A stretch of DNA of 8,507 nt, from assembly GCA_913041325.1 (NCBI GenBank), contig CAJWHU010000063.1:1-8507 (forward strand), read 5' to 3'. Shown here piece after piece: positions 1 through 7,418 of the stretch (positions within the stretch are counted from its first letter, which is position 1; each line of letters opens with the position of its first letter). Under the pieces are notes generated by a model. That model was given only the letters and a program-made list of their open reading frames with translations. It did no database searches and was not told where the DNA came from. A program made the position numbers and the translations under genes. The stretch is from an uncultured Fidelibacterota bacterium (GTDB lineage Bacteria; Marinisomatota; Marinisomatia; Marinisomatales; UBA1611).

Positions 1-2
1 TT

Positions 3-278
3 CAATCTGAGGACACTGGTCGTTGGAGATTTAATGAGCAAATGGTAAGGATGAACAAAGGCGAACAATTGGACGCCGCACTTAAAAGAATAGAGGATAC
101 TGCGAACCTTAGTGATATAGATCTCTCAGAGTTTATCGATTCCACTGATGATGGGGCAGAGTTGAAGCAGACGGGTGAAGAAAAGATATCTGCTGCAATA
201 GAAGTAGAGAAAACTGCAAATAATGCCACGGATACTGATATATCCCAAGATGAAACTGATGCATCTGAAGAGGAGTAA
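3..278 (+). CDS. C-terminal fragment of an unrecognised protein with an acidic tail
   Basis: The frame is open from the left edge, so the gene begins outside the window; the ATG at 42 is probably internal because coding-like sequence (GRWRFNEQ) runs into it from upstream. The visible 91 residues start with a short basic and aromatic stretch, followed by a predicted helix (GEQLDAALKRIED). The last roughly 45 residues are very rich in Asp, Glu, Thr and Ala and end in DASEEE before TAA. Such acidic low-complexity ends occur on many cytosolic proteins and do not identify a family. I do not recognise it. It is followed after 25 bases by a tRNA-Ser gene. The coding call rests on frame continuity and composition. 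Confidence 0.6.
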   Translation, partial: QSEDTGRWRFNEQMVRMNKGEQLDAALKRIEDTANLSDIDLSEFIDSTDDGAELKQTGEEKISAAIEVEKTANNATDTDISQDETDASEEE

Positions 279-303
279 GAATTTAAATTTAACTTGATTT
301 CAA

Positions 304-391
304 GGAGAGGTGGCCGAGTGGCTGAAGGCGCACGCTTGGAAAGCGTGTTTACGTTTATAGCGTAACGTGGGTTCGAATCCCACTCTCTCCG
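304..391 (+). tRNA. tRNA-Ser (anticodon GGA)
   Basis: A full class II cloverleaf is visible. The acceptor stem GGAGAGG (304-310) pairs with TCTCTCC (384-390), and the discriminator base is G391. The anticodon stem CACGC/GCGTG encloses the loop TTGGAAA with anticodon GGA at 338-340, reading UCC and UCU. A long variable arm (TTACG/CGTAA) and a T arm GTGGG-TTCGAAT-CCCAC follow. The long variable arm and G discriminator are serine identity features. CCA is not encoded. Confidence 0.97.
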
Positions 392-476
392 CAAATCTGC
401 GCAATGTTAGGAATAAACATCATGAAAATATATTGTTTTTACCAAAATACAATTACATTCTTAAATTAAAAGTAAA

Positions 477-1511
477 ATGAAAATTTATACCAGTTCAATC
501 CAATACTCACCGTTCTTCACCCTACTACTTTTTGTCAGTTGCTCAAAAATGAGTGATGAAGGTTCAAAGGAAATTACATTTTTTAAGGAAGATTTATATT
601 CTTTAAAAACAAAAGGCAGAGTAGTTAAGCTAACGGAAGAGGGCAGTAAATATACATTTACCTATGATTATCTCGCTGATTCATCAAGCCTAAAAACAAA
701 AGAAGCCTCAAAAAATGACTCTGATTATGATAAGACAATGATTGCAGAACTGAAGGAAAAAGAAAAACAACAAAAACTTGAAACACAGAAACTAGCAGAG
801 AGACAAAATTCAATCAAAATTCTAGAAAAAAAACTTAGCAAGCAAAAGAAACTTTTGGATGCAAGGGAAACTGAACTGGAAAAAAGGTTGAAAGAAGCAG
901 AAATATTAGAGAAAAAACTGGTTGAGAAGAAAGCTATTTTAGACGCAACTGAGGCCAAAAAACTTGTTGATAAAAAAAATGCCGAGAAAAATGCTGAGAA
1001 AGAAAGGCTCGCTAAATTAGGTCTTTCCAAGGAAGAAGGTGAATATAAAGATGGTAAAAAAGATGGTCTCTGGTCCTACTATGATCTTAATGGTTTAAAG
1101 CTTAGAGAAATTATGTTTGAAAATGGGATGGATCTCTACTGGACATTCTACAAACCTAATGGAAAGAAAGAAAAACAAGGTAAAATGGTAAACGGTAAAG
1201 AGGAAGGTAATTGGACCTTTTTTGATGAAAATGGCATAAAAGAAAGAGAAACAGAACATAAATCAGGTGTTGAAGAAGGTATTTATTCACTCTGGTATGA
1301 AAATGGTCAAAAAAAGGAGGAGGGCCCCTACCTTGTTGATGTTAGAATAGGCAAGTGGACATGGTGGTATGAAACCGGTGCAAAATGGAGAGAGGGAAAC
1401 TATCTTGATGGTGAAAGAGATGGTTCTTGGATATTTTGGAACAAAGATGGCTCCCTATGGAAAGAGCAAGTTTACAATAATGGTGAGTTTGTTAGTAAGA
1501 AGGAATATTAG
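477..1511 (+). CDS. Coiled-coil lipoprotein with MORN_2/YwqK-type repeats
   Basis: A 344-residue protein ending in TAG. The N-terminus has a hydrophobic stretch (about residues 12-21) ending in FVSC, with Cys22 as the probable lipidated residue, so it is likely an envelope lipoprotein; the lipobox is loose, as is common in Bacteroidota-like lineages. Residues about 80-182 are a Lys/Glu/Leu-rich predicted coiled coil. Residues about 188-344 hold six repeats of about 24 residues plus a partial seventh, with the pattern G-x-Y-x-(D/N)-G-x-x-x-G-x-W-x-(F/W)-(Y/W)-x-x-(N/D)-G, typical of MORN_2-type (YwqK-like) repeats. The repeat form is known from toxin-antitoxin-like and surface proteins, but here no partner gene is adjacent. 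The gene lies alone between two tRNA-Ser genes. There is no Shine-Dalgarno; the start is chosen because it gives the signal sequence. Specific function is unknown. Confidence 0.85.
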   Translation: MKIYTSSIQYSPFFTLLLFVSCSKMSDEGSKEITFFKEDLYSLKTKGRVVKLTEEGSKYTFTYDYLADSSSLKTKEASKNDSDYDKTMIAELKEKEKQQKLETQKLAERQNSIKILEKKLSKQKKLLDARETELEKRLKEAEILEKKLVEKKAILDATEAKKLVDKKNAEKNAEKERLAKLGLSKEEGEYKDGKKDGLWSYYDLNGLKLREIMFENGMDLYWTFYKPNGKKEKQGKMVNGKEEGNWTFFDENGIKERETEHKSGVEEGIYSLWYENGQKKEEGPYLVDVRIGKWTWWYETGAKWREGNYLDGERDGSWIFWNKDGSLWKEQVYNNGEFVSKKEY

Positions 1512-1545
1512 AAAAAAATCATTTTAAATTACTAGATTTTGAATA

Positions 1546-1634
1546 GGAGGGGTGGCAGAGTCTGGCTGAATGCACTGGTCTTGAAAACCAGCAAGGGTTT
1601 ACGCCCTTCGGGGGTTCGAATCCCTCCCCCTCCG
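1546..1634 (+). tRNA. tRNA-Ser (anticodon TGA)
   Basis: A class II cloverleaf. The acceptor GGAGGGG (1546-1552) pairs with CCCCTCC (1627-1633), with discriminator G1634. The anticodon stem CTGGT/ACCAG holds the loop CTTGAAA with anticodon TGA at 1582-1584, reading UCA. The variable arm (AAGGGTTTACGCCCTT) is long, and the T arm is GGGGG-TTCGAAT-CCCTC. No CCA is encoded. Seven acceptor pairs and anticodon TGA rather than TCA make it an ordinary serine tRNA, not tRNA-Sec. Confidence 0.97.
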
Positions 1635-1678
1635 CTTCTAACTTTCTTTATTTGGTCTTCGAATTATTACCTACTTTT

Positions 1679-1700
1679 TTACTTTTAAAGGGAAAAGTAA
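1679..1700. repeat. Perfect 8-bp inverted repeat between tRNA-Ser and gltX
   Basis: TTACTTTT (1679-1686) and AAAAGTAA (1693-1700) are exact reverse complements around the loop AAAGGG. It lies 44 bases after the tRNA and 37 before the gltX start. It is AT-rich, so the hairpin is weak. It could be a poor terminator for the tRNA transcript, an operator-like site for gltX, or chance in AT-rich DNA. Confidence 0.35.
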
Positions 1701-1737
1701 TTTCCTTATACTTTATACAAGAAAATCAATTCATTAA

Positions 1738-3144
1738 ATGAAACCGCGTGTAAGATTTGCCCCAAGCCCAACTGGAGAACCACATTTAGGTTTTGCAAGA
1801 ACAGCTCTATACAATTTTTTATTTGCAAAAAGTAGAGGCGGCAAGTTTCTGCTAAGGATAGAGGATACAGACCAAGAGAGGTCAAAAAAAGATTACCAAG
1901 AAAAAATGTTAAGTGCACTTAGATGGTTAGGCATAGTATGGGACGAAGAAGTGGTATATCAGTCAAAGCGAAGCGCAATTTACAGCAAACATATTCAGCT
2001 CTTGCTTGAAACTGGTAAGGCATATCGATGTTTTGCATCGAAAGATGAACTACAAAAAATCCGTAAAGAAACAAATTCTTACTTATATGATGGAATGTGG
2101 AGAAATAAATCTGACGAAGAGGTGAAAGAGCAGTTAAAAAAAGATACAGCTTTTACGGTTAGGTTGAAAACACCTCGAACAGGCAGATCATATTTTGAAG
2201 ATATCATCTACGGGGATATAAAAGTTTTAAATGACGAGATAGATGATTTTATCATAGTGAGGTCTGATGGAAGTCCTGTTTACAATTTAACAAACGTTAT
2301 TGATGACAATCATATGAAAGTTTCACATGTGATTCGAGGTGAAGATCATTTGTCAAATACGATAAAACAACTGTTTATTTACGAGGCATTAAACTTAAAA
2401 GTGCCCCAATTCGCTCATTTGCCCATGATATTGGGTGAAGATAGAAAAAGACTTAGCAAGCGACATGGTGCAAAGGGTCTTTCATCCTACAGGGATGAGG
2501 GATACCAACCAGAAGCAATTATAAATTATCTCGCATATTTGGGTTGGAACCCGGGGACAAATGAGGAGATAATGGACTTGCCAAAATTAGTATCAAAATT
2601 TGATTTATCCAGAGTTCAAAAAAAAAGCGCAATCTTTGATTTAAAAAAATTAAACTGGATAAGCTCTCAGCACCTTGTTGCGCAGGCAAATAAAGAAATT
2701 TTCAATAGTGTGAGAATTTTACATCCAAATTGGGGAGTTACAAGAAGCGACAACTACTGCTTGAAGGTTATCAAATTGCTCAAGCCTCGATCGGATACAA
2801 TCTCAAAATTAGTAGACCTTTCTGATTATTTTTTTTCTGACCCAAAGGAATTTTATGACAAAGATATTAAAGTAGTATGGGGTAGGGACACCGTGCAAAT
2901 AATGAGCGATCTCTTGAAAATTCTTGAGCTTGCAAAAGAAAAAGAGGAAAACTATTTTGAAAAAGAAATAGGTTTGTACATTAAACAAAAAGAAATGAGT
3001 TTTGGCCTAGTGATAAAGCCTCTAAGACTTGCTATTTGTGGTAATACTAGCGGACCATCCATTTATGATATTATAGAATTGGTAGGTATAGAAACTTCAG
3101 CAAATCGATTAAAATATGCCATTGAAGCCTTGAGATATGATTAA
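1738..3144 (+). CDS. gltX: Glutamyl-tRNA synthetase
   Basis: A class I aminoacyl-tRNA synthetase that joins glutamate to tRNA-Glu with ATP in the cytosol. At 468 residues it is full length for bacterial GluRS. The N-terminus [19 protein letters not shown] (residues 6-24) is the GluRS signature with the HIGH-type motif at 16-19, written HLGF rather than the usual HIGG. The KMSKS-type motif is KRLSKRHG at residues 237-244. [11 protein letters not shown] and [11 protein letters not shown] are further GluRS family motifs of the catalytic core. The C-terminal part (about 310-468) is the helical anticodon-binding region and is less conserved. No Shine-Dalgarno precedes the ATG; the start is fixed by the family N-terminus. 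It overlaps glnS by 8 bases, so the two are almost certainly co-transcribed. With a GlnRS next door, it probably acts as a discriminating GluRS, which is an inference. Confidence 0.96.
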   Translation: MKPRVRFAPSPTGEPHLGFARTALYNFLFAKSRGGKFLLRIEDTDQERSKKDYQEKMLSALRWLGIVWDEEVVYQSKRSAIYSKHIQLLLETGKAYRCFASKDELQKIRKETNSYLYDGMWRNKSDEEVKEQLKKDTAFTVRLKTPRTGRSYFEDIIYGDIKVLNDEIDDFIIVRSDGSPVYNLTNVIDDNHMKVSHVIRGEDHLSNTIKQLFIYEALNLKVPQFAHLPMILGEDRKRLSKRHGAKGLSSYRDEGYQPEAIINYLAYLGWNPGTNEEIMDLPKLVSKFDLSRVQKKSAIFDLKKLNWISSQHLVAQANKEIFNSVRILHPNWGVTRSDNYCLKVIKLLKPRSDTISKLVDLSDYFFSDPKEFYDKDIKVVWGRDTVQIMSDLLKILELAKEKEENYFEKEIGLYIKQKEMSFGLVIKPLRLAICGNTSGPSIYDIIELVGIETSANRLKYAIEALRYD

Positions 3145-4816
3145 GTCAAAAAGTGGCAACAAAAACTTCATTCAGAAGATCATTGATGCAGATAATCAAA
3201 CAGGAAAGTGGGATTACCGAGTTCATACCAGATTTCCTCCAGAGCCAAATGGATATCTTCATATTGGTCATGCTAAGTCTATTTGTCTCAATTTCAGCAT
3301 TGCAAAAGAGAATAATGGGTTATGTAATTTGAGGTTTGATGATACCAACCCTGTGAAGGAGGAGCAAGAATTTGTGAACTCAATCATCGATGACGTAAGG
3401 TGGCTTGGATTTGATTGGGGAGAGCGTATGTATTTTGCCTCAGATTATTTTGATCAAATGTACGATCTGGCCATCCAGCTAATCAAAAATAATAAAGCCT
3501 TTGTGTGTGATCAGACCCCGACAGAAATAAGGGATGACAGGGGCACGTTGACTGAAAAAGGTAAAGAGAGCCCGTATAGAAACCGTAGCATCAGCGAAAA
3601 CATTAATTTATTTCAACGGATGAAAAGCGGGGAATTTAAAAACGGAGAAAAAACACTCAGGGCCAAGATTGATATGGCCCATACGAACCTCAACATGAGA
3701 GATCCTGTGATTTATAGGATACTCCATTCGTCGCACCATAGAACAGGAGATAAGTGGTGTATTTATCCTATGTACGACTGGGCTCATGGAATTGAAGACT
3801 CTATCGAAAAAATCACACACTCAATTTGTACACTTGAATTTGAAGATCATCGCCCTTTGTATGATTGGTATCTTGAACAGTTAGATATTTACCATCCTCA
3901 ACAAATTGAGTTTGCAAGGCTTAATATAAATTTCACCGTCCTAAGTAAGAGAAAATTAAAGCAGCTAGTGGATGAAGGGCATGTTGATGGATGGGACGAC
4001 CCAAGAATGCCTACAATCTCTGGGCTGAGGAGAAGAGGTTATACTCCAAGTTCAATTCGAAATTTTGCTAATGAGGTTGGGGTTACTAAACGAGATTCAA
4101 TAATTGATATAGTTCGTCTAGAGAACTCATTGAGGGCAGAACTAAATAAAAGTTGTAACCGAGTTTTCGGGGTTTTAAATCCTCTTAAAGTAGTGATTAC
4201 AAATTATCCGGAGGATGTCACGGAGACATTAAAAGCTATTAACAATCCTGAAGATCCAAATGCTGGAAATCGAGATCTACCATTTTCAAGAACTCTCTAC
4301 ATTGAAAGAGATGATTTTATGGAAGATCCACCAAAAAAGTTCTTTCGTCTCAGACCTGGCGGAGAAGTTAGGTTAAAATACGCATATTTTATTAGATGTC
4401 ATGATGTTATCAAGGACGATAATGGTAATATTATTGAGATTCATTGTAAATATGATCCAAAAACTCTTGGGGGAATTGCTCCAGATGGAAGAAAAGTAAA
4501 AAGCACGATTCATTGGGTATCCGCTGAACATTCTGTAAATGGTGAGGTACATCTATATGATCGTCTTTTTGTAAGATCTGACCCTGAGGGGAATAATAAT
4601 TTCTTAGATGCTTTGAATCCTAATTCACTTAGGGTGATAAATTGTGCAAAGTTAGAACCACTACTATCAAATCCTAAAAATGAAATATTTCAATTTGAAA
4701 GATTGGGCTATTTTAAGAGAGATAGTAAAATATCCAATGACCGCAAAAATATATTTATACGTGTAGTTACGCTCAGGGATTCTTGGGCAAGATATCTAAA
4801 AGAAAACATAAAGTGA
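3137..4816 (+). CDS. glnS: Glutaminyl-tRNA synthetase
   Basis: A class I synthetase that charges tRNA-Gln directly with glutamine, bypassing the transamidation route. The 559 residues match the usual bacterial GlnRS length of about 550. The HIGH motif is in [17 protein letters not shown] (residues 32-48), and the KMSKS-like motif is VLSKRK (268-273). [17 protein letters not shown] is a GlnRS-specific signature and separates it from GluRS. The C-terminal half carries the two beta-barrel anticodon-binding domains, with family blocks such as [13 protein letters not shown] and [13 protein letters not shown]. The start codon lies inside the last codons of gltX (8-base overlap), which suggests translational coupling. 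It ends in TGA with a TAA two codons later. GlnRS is patchily distributed in bacteria and is generally held to have entered them by transfer from eukaryotes. Confidence 0.97.
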   Translation: MIKSKSGNKNFIQKIIDADNQTGKWDYRVHTRFPPEPNGYLHIGHAKSICLNFSIAKENNGLCNLRFDDTNPVKEEQEFVNSIIDDVRWLGFDWGERMYFASDYFDQMYDLAIQLIKNNKAFVCDQTPTEIRDDRGTLTEKGKESPYRNRSISENINLFQRMKSGEFKNGEKTLRAKIDMAHTNLNMRDPVIYRILHSSHHRTGDKWCIYPMYDWAHGIEDSIEKITHSICTLEFEDHRPLYDWYLEQLDIYHPQQIEFARLNINFTVLSKRKLKQLVDEGHVDGWDDPRMPTISGLRRRGYTPSSIRNFANEVGVTKRDSIIDIVRLENSLRAELNKSCNRVFGVLNPLKVVITNYPEDVTETLKAINNPEDPNAGNRDLPFSRTLYIERDDFMEDPPKKFFRLRPGGEVRLKYAYFIRCHDVIKDDNGNIIEIHCKYDPKTLGGIAPDGRKVKSTIHWVSAEHSVNGEVHLYDRLFVRSDPEGNNNFLDALNPNSLRVINCAKLEPLLSNPKNEIFQFERLGYFKRDSKISNDRKNIFIRVVTLRDSWARYLKENIK

Positions 4817-4864
4817 AACTAAATTGCCCTAGATTAAATCAACGATTAACACTAATTTGAGTTC

Positions 4865-6184
4865 ATGAAAGTGCTGACAAGCAAGCTAAAAATACTATAT
4901 GCAATGGCCTTTGTGTCTACAATTTTTGGTAAGGAACCTGCGGCATATATTTATCTCTTGCCATTTGACAATATACAGAATGATCCAGCGGTAGAGTGGA
5001 TTGCATCTGGATTGCGAGATATGGTAAGTGAGGAAATAAAAAGCATCTATGGTGTAAAAATAAAAAGCAAAGAAGATCTTGAAGTTATTATGAATGATCG
5101 TTCACTTATGTTAAATCAGCCTAGAGGATCTCGTAATCTTCTTATCCTAGGAAAATATAACCGACAGTTAGATAAGGTACACGTCACTATCCAGGTTGTT
5201 GATGTGGCTAACTGGGAGGAGTTAGCCAAGACAAAGTTAACAGAAGTATATACCCAAATACCTGCATTGAATAAACAGGTGGGTGCATCTGTTAATGAAA
5301 TGATTAAGCCATTTCTGCCAAAAGAACCTATCGTAAAGGTAAGCCCCTATCCTAAATACATTCCTAACGAAGCATTAAGAGAGCGGCATCCAATATCTGT
5401 ACAATCAAAAAATGTTGCAACCCAATTAGATGATCAAATTGCAGAATTAGAGGCATCTATGGAGTCTTTATTGAGCGCAAACGCGAGGAAAAAAGAAAGG
5501 AAAGAAAAAGAAAAATCTAGCTACAATTCTGGCGAGTGGTCGATGGATTTTGATGTTGACAGAAAGATGGAAGAGAACCCAGAAAATGATGGAAATACTA
5601 TGCTGTTATCATCAGTGCTGGATCAATTATTGACAAATCCGTACGATGTCGAGCTACAAAGGCCTGAATTTGAGTACCATCAGGATGATGAATTATACAT
5701 GACAGTCAGATTCCCTGTAGTATACAGGCTAAAAGACAAAATTCTTAAAGATATGCTCACTGGGTTACCTTACACTGGTTTAGAGCAAAATGGCACCTTG
5801 ACGGTATTTTATTTTGACAGGACAAAATTCAACTTTCCATCGCACCATGTTGAGTCGATAAAGTCTGGCTCATATCGTAACGTTCCAGTTTTAAGAATAT
5901 TTGATAATAACCGAAATACCCTAATTGTAGTCGCGGATACGCCAGAGGAGTATTGGCATGGACGAAATAGCAATAAGGTATTATATGTACCTCAGCATCA
6001 ATTTTCTCCATTAATCGATTTTACTGTTGGTGGCTGGTCAATTCAGGTTGCAATGGAGACGGTAGACATTCAAGCAGTTTATGAATTTATCATACCGGTA
6101 AAAGAGATGGAATCTTTGAGTAATGTCAGCCTTAAATTCGTTAATGAAAATGAGTTAAGGCAGTTTTTAGATCCAATATTATGA
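4865..6184 (+). CDS. Secreted protein with TolB/CsgG-like N-terminal domain, function unknown
   Basis: A 439-residue protein with a probable signal peptide (residues 1 to about 22, hydrophobic stretch ending near STIFG). Residues about 25-155 resemble the TolB N-terminal/CsgG/FlgO-type fold: an opening strand YIYLLPFDN, then WIASGLRDMVSEEI, and later strand-rich NLLILGKYN and HVTIQVVDV. In such families this domain sits in periplasmic or outer-membrane-associated assemblies. Residues about 188-222 form a charged, lysine-rich predicted helix or linker. The last 200 residues look beta-rich with no motif I recognise. It starts 48 bases after glnS and ends in TGA. A Shine-Dalgarno is not evident. 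The domain call is by pattern only and needs a profile search; the gene itself is solid. Confidence 0.8.
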   Translation: MKVLTSKLKILYAMAFVSTIFGKEPAAYIYLLPFDNIQNDPAVEWIASGLRDMVSEEIKSIYGVKIKSKEDLEVIMNDRSLMLNQPRGSRNLLILGKYNRQLDKVHVTIQVVDVANWEELAKTKLTEVYTQIPALNKQVGASVNEMIKPFLPKEPIVKVSPYPKYIPNEALRERHPISVQSKNVATQLDDQIAELEASMESLLSANARKKERKEKEKSSYNSGEWSMDFDVDRKMEENPENDGNTMLLSSVLDQLLTNPYDVELQRPEFEYHQDDELYMTVRFPVVYRLKDKILKDMLTGLPYTGLEQNGTLTVFYFDRTKFNFPSHHVESIKSGSYRNVPVLRIFDNNRNTLIVVADTPEEYWHGRNSNKVLYVPQHQFSPLIDFTVGGWSIQVAMETVDIQAVYEFIIPVKEMESLSNVSLKFVNENELRQFLDPIL

Positions 6185-6206
6185 ATAGTTTTTTGGAAAT
6201 TTCCCT

Positions 6207-6236
6207 TTGAATTTATACATATAGTTTTTGTAGAAT
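6207..6236 (+). promoter_or_regulatory. Possible sigma70-like promoter before the Omp28-type selenoprotein gene
   Basis: TTGAAT at 6207-6212 and TAGAAT at 6231-6236 are separated by 18 bases, a plausible -35/-10 pair in the only gap before the redox cluster. Transcription would begin only a few bases before the ATG at 6249, giving an almost leaderless message, consistent with the absence of a Shine-Dalgarno here. AT-rich DNA yields such matches by chance, so this is tentative. Confidence 0.25.
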
Positions 6237-6248
6237 AATTACATACTA

Positions 6249-7400
6249 ATGAAAAATATATTATTTTTAATACTAATAAATATTCTATTTAGCCAGAAGC
6301 TAAGCACTATTGACATAGGATTAATGAATCTAGAGAGTTCGCTTGAGATAGCTCAAAGATCATCTCAGCGCGTGTTCGTAGAAGATTTTACTGGTCTAAA
6401 CTGACCATACTGTCCCTCGGCGAGTTTCGCTATTTCAGAAATGTTAGACATGTATCCCGGAACTCTAGTAACTATAGAGTGGCATAGCCCTGGATATACC
6501 CCGGCAAGTTCCGATTTTAGTCTCCCCGAATATTCACAAAGAGCGGCTCTTTACTCTGTTGGCGGTATTCCTCATAGTCAGTGGAACGGTGTCGAATCCA
6601 CCTCAGGCGGATATCCCGATGGAAACTGGGGTGCTATGATTAATGGTTTCACCACTATTTACAATAACATGATCAATGCTGATACGCCATATGAAATCGA
6701 TATTAATGGGTATGTAGAAGGCAATGTAACCTACGATATCACTGTTACATTGGATATGGACATGAGCAATTCCTTCATGAAGTTGGAAACATTTGTTGTA
6801 GAAGATAAAATTATGTCTTACTGGTCAGGAGCATCCAATTCTGAGAGCGGCCCTTGGCATAATGCTAGAAATGTTGCAAGAGAATGGTTAAACCCTGAGA
6901 CGGTAACAATAAACACCGCAGGAGAAACTCAGACTTTTACTGGATCATTTAACCTCAACCCCAATTGGAATGCTGATAGTATTAAAATTGTTTCAATAAT
7001 CCAAAATACTTCAACAAAAGAGGTTTTTCAAGCTCGAGAGATAAATATCAATGACATGAATCCAGATATTGATGAAGACGGAGTTCTAAATGTTGTAGAT
7101 AACTGTGTCGATGGTTACAATCCAGATCAAGCAGATATTGATGAAGACGATATTGGTGACATTTGCGATCCATGCAACAACAAAGTATACATTACTGGAA
7201 ATGTAAATGGCGATACTTTCATTGGTGAAAGTTTGGCACCTAAAATTGATATATTAGATGTTTTGATGCTCTCTGATCATATCTCAGGTAATAGTTCTCA
7301 TGACTGCCAAGAGCTTGCTCTTAACATTAATGGTGATAATTTCATAAACATACTAGATGTTATATCACTTGTACAACAAATTAAGAGAGGAGATATTTAA
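6249..7400 (+). CDS. Putative selenocysteine-containing Omp28-type thioredoxin-fold protein (UxxC) with TSP3-like and dockerin-like tail
   Basis: Read through one in-frame TGA (codon 52, 6402-6404), this gene encodes 383 residues ending in TAA. Residues 1 to about 16 (MKNILFLILINILFSQ) are a typical signal peptide ending in FSQ. Residues 43-56 read VFVEDFTGLN-U-PYC, the strand and active-site turn of Omp28-type thioredoxin-fold proteins, where the family normally has CxxC; Sec52 replaces the first Cys and Cys55 is the resolving residue. A cis-proline motif GGIP (Pro108) follows in the expected place. Residues 273-309 hold aspartate-rich thrombospondin-type-3-like repeats (DIDEDG, DNC, DIDEDD, DICDPC), probably calcium-binding. 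Residues 317-381 are a dockerin-like pair (NVNGD..., NINGD...ILD), the first with an extra eight-residue insertion. The predicted site is periplasm or cell surface. A conventional call from ATG 6441 would lose the signal peptide and the active site. An 18-base gap leads to the thioredoxin gene. The alternative is a nonsense mutation or a base error in a Cys-containing gene. Confidence 0.8.
6402..6404 (+). other. In-frame TGA, candidate selenocysteine codon (Sec52)
   Basis: The triplet is codon 52 of the frame opened at 6249 and is the only internal stop in 384 codons. It lies between GGT-CTA-AAC and CCA-TAC-TGT, giving GLN-U-PYC. Family knowledge places the nucleophilic Cys of the thioredoxin-fold CxxC at this residue. 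UxxC is the classic Sec/Cys replacement seen in bacterial thioredoxin-like selenoproteins. Confidence 0.72.
6419..6431 (+). promoter_or_regulatory. Candidate bacterial SECIS hairpin
   Basis: GCGA (6420-6423) pairs with TCGC (6427-6430) around the loop GTT, and G6419-T6431 adds a wobble pair. The loop starts 19 bases after the TGA, within the accepted bacterial range and close to the spacing in E. coli fdhF, and has G as the first loop base, as SelB recognition usually requires. The 26 bases after the TGA are about 62% GC in a strongly AT-rich gene. CTG at 6410-6412 can pair with CAG at 6436-6438 to extend the stem across an internal loop. The stem is short, so confidence is moderate. Confidence 0.5.
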
Positions 7401-7418
7401 AATAATATCTGTCATGAG

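Noticed and set aside
2..394. Antisense open frame of 130 codons on the - strand
   Set aside because: It runs through the tRNA-Ser gene and mirrors the acidic protein on the + strand; its serine-rich composition is that of a shadow frame.
725..1030. Antisense open frame of 101 codons on the - strand
   Set aside because: It is the reverse complement of the Lys/Glu-rich coiled coil, which produces a Phe/Ser-rich artefact.
1546..1634. tRNA with TGA in its anticodon considered as tRNA-Sec for the nearby selenoprotein candidate
   Set aside because: The anticodon is 5'-TGA-3', which reads UCA (serine). tRNA-Sec would have TCA, an 8-bp acceptor stem and a longer body; this one has a 7-bp acceptor stem.
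6195..6204. Palindrome GGAAATTTCC before the selenoprotein gene
   Set aside because: It is a ten-base AT-centred palindrome, expected by chance in AT-rich DNA, with no second copy in the window to suggest an operator.
6249..6404. Pseudogene with a premature stop
   Set aside because: The TGA coincides with the redox Cys position, a SECIS-like hairpin follows and the remaining frame is intact, so selenocysteine is the better explanation. A single-base error cannot be excluded from one sequence.
6441..7400. A 319-residue CDS starting at ATG 6441
   Set aside because: This start falls in the middle of a thioredoxin fold, after the active site, and leaves a dockerin-tailed protein with no signal peptide. 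The frame from 6249 through the TGA explains all the parts.
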